A program made the position numbers and the translations under genes. This document shows, piece after piece, positions 11,097 through 19,838 of a stretch of DNA of 20,911 nt. The stretch's first letter is position 1. Each line of letters begins with the position of its first letter. Location of the stretch: contig JAAMPI010001025.1 of assembly GCA_013054445.1 (NCBI GenBank), positions 1-20,911 of the forward strand, given 5' to 3'. The stretch comes from Cudoniella acicularis. Its lineage: Eukaryota > Ascomycota > Leotiomycetes > Helotiales > Helotiaceae. The notes under the pieces were generated by a model, which was not told where the DNA came from, did not search any database, and saw only the letters and a program-made list of their open reading frames with translations.

Positions 11097-12127
11097 TTAG
11101 GTGTAATAATTAAGACGAACAGGAAGGCCATCTAGGTCTATTTTCTCACCTACATGTTTCCATATCCGTGCGTCACTATGATTCCAGAAAGGAAAGGCCT
11201 GGAGAATTCTGTTTGGGACGTTTGTAACCGGGTCGGAATCAACGACAAGTCGATAGCATCTAATGTTAGGACGATTATTAAACGCTGTGGCGCAGTTTAT
11301 ATCTCCAACCCTAGGTGATCCAAGAGTGACGCAGGTAATGTGCGTAGCTGGCCATTGAAAACTACACCAAAAGGTGCATAGTGTTGCTAACGCTCCACCA
11401 AGGCTATGGCCACAGACCTCGACATTTTGAGGGTTGTTTCCTTCTAACAGGATGCTAAATAGAGACTTAAGTTAGGGGTCAAATCGTGAAACACAAGCAA
11501 GAAGCCCTTGTGTACAAGTACGTTTGTAAGACCAGGCCAGCCAAGTCTTGTAAAGCTATAGCTGATGTCTGTCAAAACGTTTCTGTATAGTCCGAGCCAT
11601 CGTTCCATAATTTAAACGTGGGTCCAGGTCATCGGAAAATCGGTCCCTCGAAATGCTAGGACCAGAGTGTCGCTGTTACGGACGCCTAAGTGTACGTGGT
11701 TACCAGCAGAACGAGTACTTTCAACCTTTCGGGCGCCAATAGGTTTCCCCTTTAGCTCTTTTGCGCTCGATCGAAATTCGGCGCCATCGCCGTCATCATA
11801 TGCCCGGAAGGTATATTGTACTAGATGCTGGATATTTGCGAGGTTTGCCATAGTTTCGTCGTGCTTTCTGAAGGCTATCGTTTTAAAGTCGTTAAGGGAG
11901 AAGATCACGATCACCGGAGGTAAGATGACAGATTTTGGGTTCGTATTTATAATCAGCGCACGTTTGTGGGAAATCGAGGGTGCCACGTCGTAGATAAGGT
12001 AGTACAAACCTAAGTTACTCTGTGAAGAGCGGTCTGCAACTGGATACAGCTCTAGCTGTTTTCGTGTATCTACGATCGCTACTTGGGCTTCTTTTCCATC
12101 AAACATGATGCAGAGGCAGCAGTACAC
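11097..12127 (-). pseudogene. class 3 lipase pseudogene
   Basis: From an ATG at 12127 the minus strand reads about 171 codons to a TAA at 11612-11614, ending in DTLVLAFRGTDFPMTWTHV, which is the oxyanion-side strand of class 3 (triacylglycerol) lipases. The same frame continues past the TAA with lipase sequence (VLTDISYS, VHKGFLLVF) until about 11470. A one-base frameshift near 11450-11480 then leads into VCGHSLGGALATLC and on to a TAA at 11097-11099. The catalytic triad is still visible: Ser at 11403-11405 in GHSLGG, Asp at 11232-11234 in DSDPVTNVP, and His at 11154-11156 in KHVGE. The TAA is consistent with a C-to-T change of CAA. No good intron removes either lesion (the best candidates are only 35-38 bp). 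No signal peptide is apparent. Confidence 0.8.
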
Positions 12128-12788
12128 ATGTTATACTTTGTATAATCGTAGCATAATAATGGTTAATGGGGGCATGATGCATGCGAAAGGCCACGCATGT
12201 GAGAGGCCATGCATGTGAAATGTGAAAATCCATCCGTCATCGGTTGCTAACATATATTGCCCGAAGGCCCAACGTCCAGACTCTGTCTTATCAGGGAATA
12301 TTGGTGCAATTGAGGCAATTAGAAGTTGCTGGAATCTCTAAGGTGTGGTGTTGAGAGATGGCAATCTCAGGAGCTGTTCCACGCTAAACTACGATAAGCA
12401 AGGCGTCATACCCTGAACTGATAGTCCTCGTAGAGTTGGCGCTTCGATCCTGCAATCCGAATTTGATTTCTTGTAGGAGTGTCTGGAGGCAATAGAGTTG
12501 TTGATACTGGCCTTTAACAGCGAAGATACTATAGATACGCATGAAATTTATATAAAGGTAGTATAACTGTTTACTAATACTAATATAGTTTATAGCCAAG
12601 GTAATTTATAGATGCTCTTCGTAGAAGGCGAGGGGTAATATTTCCGTATAAACGATATACTTCCGCTATCTCCGAAGAAGCCGCTATATTTCTGCGACTT
12701 ACGAACTAGGCCTTCTTACTAACGCTAGAAGTCTCTTTTTCATCTTCTTAATAGTATAGTCAACTAAATAGGCTTAAATTATAGCTAA
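12128..12788. other. gene-free stretch grading into AT-rich transposon DNA
   Basis: The left part holds a 16-bp tandem repeat at 12179-12224. From about 12540 the base composition becomes strongly AT-rich with many TA steps, like the Tc1 relic to its right, so the 3' flank and terminal repeat of that element may lie in about 12540-12788. No gene and no clear terminal inverted repeat is recognised. Confidence 0.4.
12179..12224. repeat. 16-bp tandem repeat, about 2.9 copies
   Basis: GCATGCGAAAGGCCAC (12179-12194), GCATGTGAGAGGCCAT (12195-12210) and GCATGTGAAATGTG (12211-12224) are successive variants of one unit. It lies about 50 bp upstream of the lipase pseudogene start. No function is claimed. 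Confidence 0.7.
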
Positions 12789-13700
12789 TTAGTACTTAGT
12801 TGCTCTTCTCTTGTTCTTTAGGTATATATCCTATCTTCTAGGTATAGAATCATATAGCTTTAAAAGAAAATTTCTATTAATTAAGGGCTAGACTTCCTAT
12901 AAAGCTAGTCTTATATGCTTTATAGATCTTACTTTATAGTGTCGTTTAGAGATTATATCTTTAATATACTTCTAAAGATTCTTAATAGGATTAAGATCTA
13001 GGGACTATACTAGCCACGATATATAGTTAATCTTCTTATTAGCTAAATACTTCTTGATAATATTAGCTATATACTACGGAGCATTATCTTCTTATATAAC
13101 GACCTTATCTCTATATTTCCTTCTTATTCTTTTATAGAATAGAATAAAATACTTTTAAAGTACCTACTTATATCGCTTAGCTGTTATTGTCTCTCCTTCT
13201 AGTAGTATATAAAGTAGCCCTATTTCATCTCTATAAAAACAGCTCTATATACTAACTATAGTCCTCCCGCTCTTGAAAGTAGGCCTTAGATTCTTGTCTA
13301 CGTATTCCTCTTCCCTCCTAACACCTCGTGTAACCTAGAATATACATAAATCTTCTCCTACTTCAAACGTCACTTCGTCACTCTAACAGACCTTCCGATT
13401 ATCCCTTTTCATCGCTTTTTTAGCCCTATAGTAAGCTCTACGCCTCGTTTTGTGCTCGTCCGTCAGGAAGAGCTTCTTACGTAGCCTACGCTTAGCTTTC
13501 CTGTTTAATTTAAGTATACTAGCGACCGTATAATAGTTGAGTTTATAGCTAGATTTAGACGGCGATATAAGCGATTTTAAGGTTATCCGTGGCTCTAAAT
13601 TTACGGTCTAAAGAAGGTGCCTTTCTCCTCTAGGAGTGATTTTCCGTATAGCCCCCCTTCCTAACTTGTTTTTAAAATCATTAGTTAGTATATGTGATGT
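12789..13700 (-). pseudogene. RIP-degenerate Tc1/mariner-type transposase
   Basis: A single minus-strand frame runs from about 13700 to a TAA at 12789-12791 with about a dozen internal stops, all TAG or TAA. Between stops it matches Tc1-like fungal transposases: helix-turn-helix region (RKITPRGERHLL, then EPRITLKSLI), SDEVTFEVGED with the first catalytic Asp at 13377-13379, EDNAP with the second at 13086-13088, SLDLNPIKN 34 residues on, and the ending RRATKY. The third catalytic acid is replaced by Lys (codon 12981-12983), a G-to-A change that fits RIP. The stretch is strongly AT-rich. The N-terminus is cut off near 13690-13700, where retroelement leader sequence begins. The element is dead. 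Confidence 0.88.
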
Positions 13701-14069
13701 GGTTCGCTTACTTGCAAGGGGGCGTCCGTCACGTGGCTTAGATCGTCGGCGGATGTCCGGAATGATGTCGGTAGCAAACCTCCGACATCCAGGATCATGG
13801 TTCTGGGGCACTTGATACGTGGCACGGGATGCCAGATAATGCCATTGATTTCTATCATCATTAGGTCTTGGCATCGGACCCCCGTCGGTGGCAGATAGCT
13901 AATAAAAAGGGGGCTTCTCTGGACCCTCGGGGCCAGAGATTAGTTCTGTACTGAATCTTTTTCCTGCTACACGTGACTTCTTTGCCTACCAACGCCTCCT
14001 CCTCACAAGCTAATCTCTTTATCCCTATACGGAGGTAGTTCGAAGAACTCACTCGACAATATCCTCACG
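13690..14069 (+). repeat. probable 5' LTR and leader of the gypsy element
   Basis: The sequence turns from AT-rich Tc1 relic to mixed composition near 13690, with a TG start possible at about 13692 (TGTGATGTGG). It includes an 8-bp inverted repeat (13764-13771 with 13782-13789), a TATA-like AATAAAAAGG at about 13901-13910, and a TCTCTGG/CCAGAGA hairpin (13916-13922 with 13933-13939) just after it, as expected around a transcription start. No second LTR copy is available to fix the ends, and no primer-binding site was recognised with confidence. Confidence 0.45.
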
Positions 14070-15401
14070 ATGACGAATATCACATCCGCTCTTCCTCCTA
14101 ATGCCCAGAACGACAGTGCTGGGGAAGGACCCTCATCGGTGCCTCGCCGGAACCCTCCTAATGACTCCGACGAGATGATTCCGGATTCCCAATCTGGAAG
14201 CAACACACTTCAGGACGCCTAGCTTCCGGATCCTGAACTCCAGACTCTATAGCAAGAAGAGCGAGAACTTGAGGCCCGGGTTCGTGCTCAAGCCGAACGA
14301 GCTGAACATCTTCGCCTCCGCCAAATCAAACGCGATGCCGTTAAGGCTAAGATCTCGGACCTGAAAAGACAGCTTGAAGAGAGTGAGGCCTAAGAAAAAG
14401 ATCTGGCTTCAACTGAGGCAAGCCGACATTCCTCTGTTGCCCGTAGTAACGATGCTACCGGTAATACTCCGAACAACCACCCCCGACAGTCTATCGAACA
14501 AGACATAGTTATGACGGGTGCCCTTAACGACGATGTCGACTATATCCTCCCTCCGCTGCCTATGAAGACTCTTAAACTCTATATGGACCAAGAAAAGATG
14601 ATCGACTACCGCTCTCCTGATACATACTAGGGAAAAACAGTAAAAGAATGGAAGAACTTTTGTGATGGTATGGAAGGACTATTCCGGACCCGACCATGGA
14701 CCTATAACCGTCACTCTTCTCGATGTAATGCTGCTGGTAGCCGCCTTCGTGGAGAACCTCACGATATCTGGCAGACGGAACTCCGCCGGTTTTCCCCTAG
14801 ACAATATCCGTACGACTGGGACGTATTCAAGCTAATGCTTCGGGATGCTATCACGACTGAAGAAACACAGACCGACAAATCCTTTAGGAGTCTACAAGGA
14901 CTCTAGCAGAAGGAAGGGGAGTCTATCTCTTCCTTGTATAACCGTATGGTTGACTTGGAAGATGATTATCCTAACCGCGATGAAATAACTCGCGTCCGTA
15001 CTCTCCGAAACGCAGTCACTTCGGTGGCTATACGGAGGAAGATTGAGGTCTTCACCCATGGTGTTGTACCGACCACTGCGCGGAAGTGGCTTCAAGTGGC
15101 CTAGAAAGCTGAACATAGTGTTTAGCAAGAAAGGGAGGGCTTCCAAGCCAAGTCGGAGCCGCGTAGCTCTAAAGACAACTCCCCTAGGTCTAGATCTAGA
15201 AAGGATCGTAAGAATCATGCGAAGGAAAGACATGATAAAAAAGAAAAGTACCGGAAGGATAACGGCTCCGGCCAGAATCCGACCGCGAATAAGGACAGGG
15301 TTTGCTATTTATGTAACCAACCCGGCCACTTTGCTAGCAATAAGGACTGTCCGAAGTATGCTGAGTGGGTGCGAAAGAACCCTGAAAGGGTGAAGGCTTA
15401 A
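14070..15401 (+). pseudogene. gag of the gypsy element, seven internal stops
   Basis: The frame from ATG 14070 to TAA 15399 spans 444 codons without any frameshift but contains seven stops: TAG at 14220, 14250, 14628, 14904, 15102 and 15123, and TAA at 14391. Several sit next to Gln or Glu codons where Gln is natural. The product would have an acidic, Pro/Ser-rich start, a Glu/Arg/Gln-rich probable coiled coil (about codons 60-110), a capsid-like region (EWKNFCDGMEGLF, then WQTELRRFSPRQYPYDWDVF near codons 230-255), a basic Ser/Arg/Lys stretch and one zinc knuckle, CYLCNQPGHFASNKDC, near codon 412. The knuckle is spaced CX2CX4HX6C rather than the usual HX4C. Gag normally forms the particle shell; this copy cannot make it without suppression. 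Confidence 0.85.
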
Positions 15402-15414
15402 GCAGCCGNAATAA

Positions 15415-15915
15415 GCGCTCAGGCATATAGAAAAAAAGGTCTTTGCGATCAATGCTGATCGCGATGAGTCTCCGGACTCCCTCCGCTCGGTCTCCGAGTC
15501 GGGAAAAGGCCACGCCAGGTCCTGAACGTCGATNGACTTGGCGATAATACGAAAATTAGACGTCTAAAGATACGCTGCTCTCCTATCANAGGAAGAGACG
15601 TCCGCTTCTACGGTATTCCGTAGGCTAATGGACTCAGGATCAGATGTTAATTTTCTAGATGAGTTTGCTGCTAAGAAAGCAGGGTTTATTCCGCAAGCTA
15701 AATGTAGCCTGGAATTTATAGCATTTGATGACCACACTTTTAAAGTGGAAAATGTTTATAAACTATACCTTATGGTTACAGATAACCGTGGTGAAACTCG
15801 TCCCTTTACACAGACGTTTTATGGCTATAAGAACTCTGGCTACACTATGGTGCTTGGCCAGCCCTGGCTTGAAGCCAAGGGTGCGGGTTATTACGACTGG
15901 ATCAAGAAACGGTAG
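15415..15915 (+). pseudogene. protease segment of gypsy pol, broken by stops
   Basis: Relative to gag the pol frame is shifted +1. Its first readable part (EKKVFAINADRDESPDS, then RYAALLS) is crossed by TGA at 15523 and TAA at 15565, with another TAA at 15412 just before. An aspartic protease core follows from 15628: MDSGSDVNFLDEF carries the DSG catalytic triplet, and VLGQPWL is the matching hydrophobic-Gly block. TAG at 15913-15915 separates it from the RT region in the same frame. Three undetermined bases lie here (15409, 15534, 15589). Confidence 0.75.
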
Positions 15916-16032
15916 GCGTACGCCCCCTTATGGGATGATTCTATTAACATCCTCACTCCCTCGGAATTCGAGGAGGTTCTTGAAGAAAATCCAAGTGTCG
16001 TACCGCGGGTCCTATACGTCACCGCGAGTGAT

Positions 16033-19000
16033 GTGTGTGAGTGTTATAAGAATTGGTCTTCTTGCACTTGCGGAGGTAAAAGCCATAGCCTCTATCTTCC
16101 AGCGTCCGACTCTGTAGAAGATCGCCTGGTTTTCCAGGTCACAAAGACTTCTTCTACTGGTCCTCAGATCCCTGAGTATCTAGCAGATTTTGCAGATGTT
16201 TTCGATCCTGCATTAGCATCAGATCCTCCTGATCTAGGGGACGGGGTTGCACACGCGATTGAGACCACCGAAGATCCTCCGTACGGGCCCCTGTACAATC
16301 TGTCTGAACCACAGTTGCAAGCACTTCGCGAGTATCTCGCAGACGCGCTTGAGAAGCGATGGATTCGTCCATCCGTTAGTCCCGCTGGGGCACCTATTCT
16401 CTTCGTCCCAAAGAAAGACGGTGGCCTACGCTTATGCGTAGATTATCGTGGCCTAAATAAGGTTACGGTAAAGAACCGTCACCCACTCCCTCTGATCGAT
16501 GAAACACTCGACCGCTTAGTCGGTGCGAAAATTTTCACGAAATTGGACCTAAAAGATGCATACCATCGAGTCCGGATCAAGGGAGGTGACGAATGGAAGA
16601 CTGCGTTCAGGACAAGATATGGACACTTTGAGTATTTGGTTATGCCGTTTGGGCTTGCCAACGCTCCCGCAACCTTTCAGGCGTATGTCAACACAGCGCT
16701 TACTGGTCTTATAGATCATATCGTTGTTGTTTATCTTGATGATATTCTGATATATTCTAAAGACCCCGCAAAACATGAAGAGCATGTGCGGCAGGTGATG
16801 GCTCGACTACGTAAGAACCTTCTATTTGCTAAGCTTAGTAAATGCGAGTTCAGTGTCGAGAAAGTGGAATTCTTAGGGTTTATTGTAGGCAATGACGGAG
16901 TCAAAGCGGACCCTGAACGGATCCGTGCTATTAAAGACTGGCCCGAACCTACAACCTTTCGCGAAGTTCAAGTGTTCTTGGGCTTTGCTAATTTTTATCG
17001 CCGCTTCGTCTACCGGTATTCGCATATTGCGGCCGGGCTGACAACTCAGCTTGTTGGCATGGTGAACGGTAGAAAAACGGGACCGTATCTTTTTACGGAT
17101 GAAGCGCGGAAAAGCTTTAAAGCTTTAAAAGAAGCCTTTACCACCACACCTGTGTTGATTCATTTCAACCCAGAAAAAAGGATACGTGTAGAAACAGACG
17201 CTTCTAAGTTTGCGATCGCTGGCTCGATCTGCCAACAAGAATGGAATGCTGACCGTACAAAAATGCACTGGCATCCTGTGGCGTTCTGGTCCCGAAAGCT
17301 ATCCGCTGCGGAGCGGAATTACACTACATATGACGGCGAAATGCTGGCTATTGTGGAGTGTTTCAAGCAATGGAGACACTATCTCGAGGGCTCTCAACAT
17401 ACGATTGAGGTCCTTACTGATCACAACAACCTGAGATATTTCATGAACGCGAACTATCTTGCAGGTCGTCAAGCTAGGTGGGCGATGTATCTCGCCACCT
17501 ATGACTTTGAGATCAAGTACCGGAAAGGCACCGCTAACTCAGCGGATGGACCAAGCAGAAGGCCAGACTATGAAGTCGTGGAATCTGAGGACCAAACCTG
17601 GCTGCCAACCTTTCAGAACAAATTGAAGGGGTATTCCGGTACCTTTACGGCTGCTGTTAGGGCAGCTATATCCGCAACCACGGATGTGGTGTGCGAAGGA
17701 CGCCGCGATATGCTGCGAGCGTTTTCTGTCGCATTTCGCGATAATTTCACCTCTGAGCTGGAGACTCGGTTGCGTTTGCCTAGAGGCCACAACTTACCTC
17801 TAGAGAAGGGCCCTGGACCCGCCCTACCTACATCAGCTGAGCAAGCTAGGGTTCTGAGCCTATCCATGGGCGATTTACCTGGTGGTGTAGATGATACTGA
17901 ACGTCCCTGTATCTTGAATGATGGTGGTTGCAAACACCTTATTCCCCGCACATGGATAAATGCTGTCACGCGTTCGTCTACAGCATTGGCTCCCGTTACG
18001 GCTCCGTTTACGGACCTACTGCGCCTGGCACAGTCAAATGACAGTTTCTGTCAAGACACAATTTTAGCGCAACGGGCAAGCAAAAGGAAGCGCGAAGGCG
18101 AGCCAACCTGGACCTTTCAGGAAGATCTACTCCGTTGGAACGGTAGGATCTATATCCCTGACGATCCAGCGCTACGTGCTGAAGTCATGAGGCTCCATCA
18201 TGACGATCCCTTGGCAGGCCATTACGGCGTCGAGAAGACTATGGATCTCCTCCGTAGAAACTACTACTGGGAATTCATGGAAGAATATGCTCGCAAATAC
18301 ATTTCAGAATGCGACATATGTCAAAGAGTCAAGGCAAAAAGGCATAAGCCATATGGCCTGTTAAACACCTTGCCGCAACCGGTCCGTCCCTGGAGTGAGA
18401 TATCTATGGATTTCATCACTGGGCTGCCACTATGTAAGAATCCGTCCGGTGGGAAGGATTTTGATTGCATTCTGGTTGTGGTTGACCGGTATTCCAAGAT
18501 GGCCCGCTATATACCATGCTATAAGACTATTGACTCGCCAGAACTGGCAACCTTGCTTTGGAAGGAAGTGTTCTCTATGTTCGGTACCCCTTCCGGTATC
18601 GTTTCGGACCGTGGCACGGTCTTTACCAGCCGCTTTTGGTCAGCTTTGTGTTTCTATCTCTTTTGCAAGCAGCAGCTTTCAACAGCATACCATCCTCAAA
18701 CAGATGGCCAGACTGAGAGGCAGAATCAAGCACTAGAACACTATTTGCGTATATACTGCAATGCAAATAAGACAGACTGGATACATAAGCTGTCATTTGC
18801 AGAATTTACGTATAATAGCTCCAAGCATACCGTCCTTAATGATACACCTTTTCGGGTGTGTTATGGGTACGAGCCAACCTTACCGTGGAAACCCCAAAGC
18901 GCTGAGGACAGGCTACGAGGGGAGGTACCAGCTGCGCGGAAGCGTGTTGAAATCATCCAAAGGGAGCGGGAGAAGCTTTCCCAGCTCTGGATGGAAGCGC

Positions 19001-19593
19001 AAGCAAACCGGGAGCGGTACTACAACCAGCATCGATTGGATAAGCATTTCAAGCTACATTCCTGGGTGATGCTTTCCACGAAGAATATCCGGCTTAAGGC
19101 TGGGAAATTGGGGCCTAAACGCATAGGCCCGTTTAAAATCAAAAGATGCGTAGGAGAATCGGCATATGAACTAGAATTGCCTAGTCTATATGCCAGGCTT
19201 CATCCTGTTTTCAATGTGTCGCTGTTGGAGGACTATCGCCCTAGGGCCGGCCAGGACCCAAAGCGGTACCCAACAGGCGAGCTTCCGGAACTTGCGGACG
19301 AAGACGAGCTACAGGAATGGGAAGTCGAAGCTATTGTTGATCACGATACAGCCACTCCGGCGAAACGGAAATATCTGATCAAATGGAAGGATTGGCCAGA
19401 AGACCATAATACGTGGCTGCCAGCATATCCGAATTTAAACAATGCTAAAGAGATGCTTGACGCGTATAACCGGAACCATGGGCTAGTCGCTAGCGGTCTG
19501 CCACCGAAACCCCACCGTACTGCCTCCGAGAAGAAAAAGGGCCCAGGAAGACCACCCAAGAAAAGAGGTCCTGGACGCCCTAGGAAGACTTAA
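16033..19593 (+). CDS. gypsy pol: RT, RNase H, integrase, chromodomain, AT-hook tail
   Basis: The frame is open from 15916; the first ATG at 16033 gives 1186 residues with no stop. Reverse transcriptase has PILFVPKKDGGLRLCVDYR, KLDLKDAYHRVRI and the catalytic YLDD at 234-237. RNase H follows with VETDASKFAIAGS (Asp389), YDGEMLAIV and LTDHNNL. Integrase has the HHCC zinc domain (HHDDPLAGHYG from 722, CDICQRVK), then catalytic Asp793 (MDFITGLP), Asp859 (IVSDRGTVF) and Glu895 (DGQTERQN), a D-D-35-E arrangement. A GPF/Y-like LGPKRIGPFKI segment precedes a chromodomain at about 1096-1148 (EVEAIVDHD, YLIKWKDWPEDHNTWLP). The last 20 residues hold two GRP-centred AT-hook motifs. The enzyme would copy and integrate the element, with the chromodomain steering integration toward marked chromatin. 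Whether any ATG here is used is unknown, since pol is normally made as a Gag-Pol fusion. Confidence 0.93.
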   Translation: MCECYKNWSSCTCGGKSHSLYLPASDSVEDRLVFQVTKTSSTGPQIPEYLADFADVFDPALASDPPDLGDGVAHAIETTEDPPYGPLYNLSEPQLQALREYLADALEKRWIRPSVSPAGAPILFVPKKDGGLRLCVDYRGLNKVTVKNRHPLPLIDETLDRLVGAKIFTKLDLKDAYHRVRIKGGDEWKTAFRTRYGHFEYLVMPFGLANAPATFQAYVNTALTGLIDHIVVVYLDDILIYSKDPAKHEEHVRQVMARLRKNLLFAKLSKCEFSVEKVEFLGFIVGNDGVKADPERIRAIKDWPEPTTFREVQVFLGFANFYRRFVYRYSHIAAGLTTQLVGMVNGRKTGPYLFTDEARKSFKALKEAFTTTPVLIHFNPEKRIRVETDASKFAIAGSICQQEWNADRTKMHWHPVAFWSRKLSAAERNYTTYDGEMLAIVECFKQWRHYLEGSQHTIEVLTDHNNLRYFMNANYLAGRQARWAMYLATYDFEIKYRKGTANSADGPSRRPDYEVVESEDQTWLPTFQNKLKGYSGTFTAAVRAAISATTDVVCEGRRDMLRAFSVAFRDNFTSELETRLRLPRGHNLPLEKGPGPALPTSAEQARVLSLSMGDLPGGVDDTERPCILNDGGCKHLIPRTWINAVTRSSTALAPVTAPFTDLLRLAQSNDSFCQDTILAQRASKRKREGEPTWTFQEDLLRWNGRIYIPDDPALRAEVMRLHHDDPLAGHYGVEKTMDLLRRNYYWEFMEEYARKYISECDICQRVKAKRHKPYGLLNTLPQPVRPWSEISMDFITGLPLCKNPSGGKDFDCILVVVDRYSKMARYIPCYKTIDSPELATLLWKEVFSMFGTPSGIVSDRGTVFTSRFWSALCFYLFCKQQLSTAYHPQTDGQTERQNQALEHYLRIYCNANKTDWIHKLSFAEFTYNSSKHTVLNDTPFRVCYGYEPTLPWKPQSAEDRLRGEVPAARKRVEIIQREREKLSQLWMEAQANRERYYNQHRLDKHFKLHSWVMLSTKNIRLKAGKLGPKRIGPFKIKRCVGESAYELELPSLYARLHPVFNVSLLEDYRPRAGQDPKRYPTGELPELADEDELQEWEVEAIVDHDTATPAKRKYLIKWKDWPEDHNTWLPAYPNLNNAKEMLDAYNRNHGLVASGLPPKPHRTASEKKKGPGRPPKKRGPGRPRKT

Positions 19594-19838
19594 AATAAGA
19601 CGCTCTTTCCCAGTCCTTTTTCCACACAGTGGTTTTTTATAAAAGGCAGTTATGCCCTGGGTTTTATCGAGGCTTATTAGTCATAATGATTTTAGGATTT
19701 GAGTCTTCACAATTCAAGTCTAGTCATTAAAAGGCAGGAAAACGGTCAATTGCAAGTGGCTATTCTTTAGGCCATGGGTATCTAAAACAATCCAACGCCA
19801 GAGCATTCCAAACAAACAAACAAGACGCGTGAAGCTAT
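19594..19838. other. short region between pol and the convergent gene
   Basis: It contains a TTTTTTATAAAAGGC stretch near 19633-19648 and no sequence matching the 5' leader of the retroelement. A 3' LTR would be expected here and is not seen. It probably contains the 3' end of the gene on the opposite strand. Confidence 0.4.

Larger units (their letters stand above)
13690..19593 (+). mobile_element. Ty3/gypsy chromodomain retroelement (chromovirus type), 3' LTR not found
   Basis: Order is leader/LTR-like DNA (about 13690-14069), gag (14070-15401), protease (about 15415-15915) and RT-RNase H-integrase-chromodomain (to 19593). This order and the chromodomain place it among Ty3/gypsy chromoviruses. 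The left edge abuts the N-terminal end of the Tc1 relic. To the right, no copy of the leader sequence follows pol; only 245 bp separate the pol stop from the next gene's end. The 3' LTR is therefore missing or diverged beyond recognition, and no target-site duplication can be set. Gag and protease are broken by stops, pol is not. Confidence 0.85.

Noticed and set aside
11570..11620. A 35-bp GT-AG intron that would remove the TAA of the lipase relic
   Set aside because: It is shorter than the other introns here (46 bp or more), breaks the lipase frame, and removes sequence that looks coding.
13608..13874. Open minus-strand frame of 88 codons treated as a gene
   Set aside because: Its C-terminal part is the Tc1 helix-turn-helix region and its N-terminal part is retroelement leader, so it is a junction artefact.
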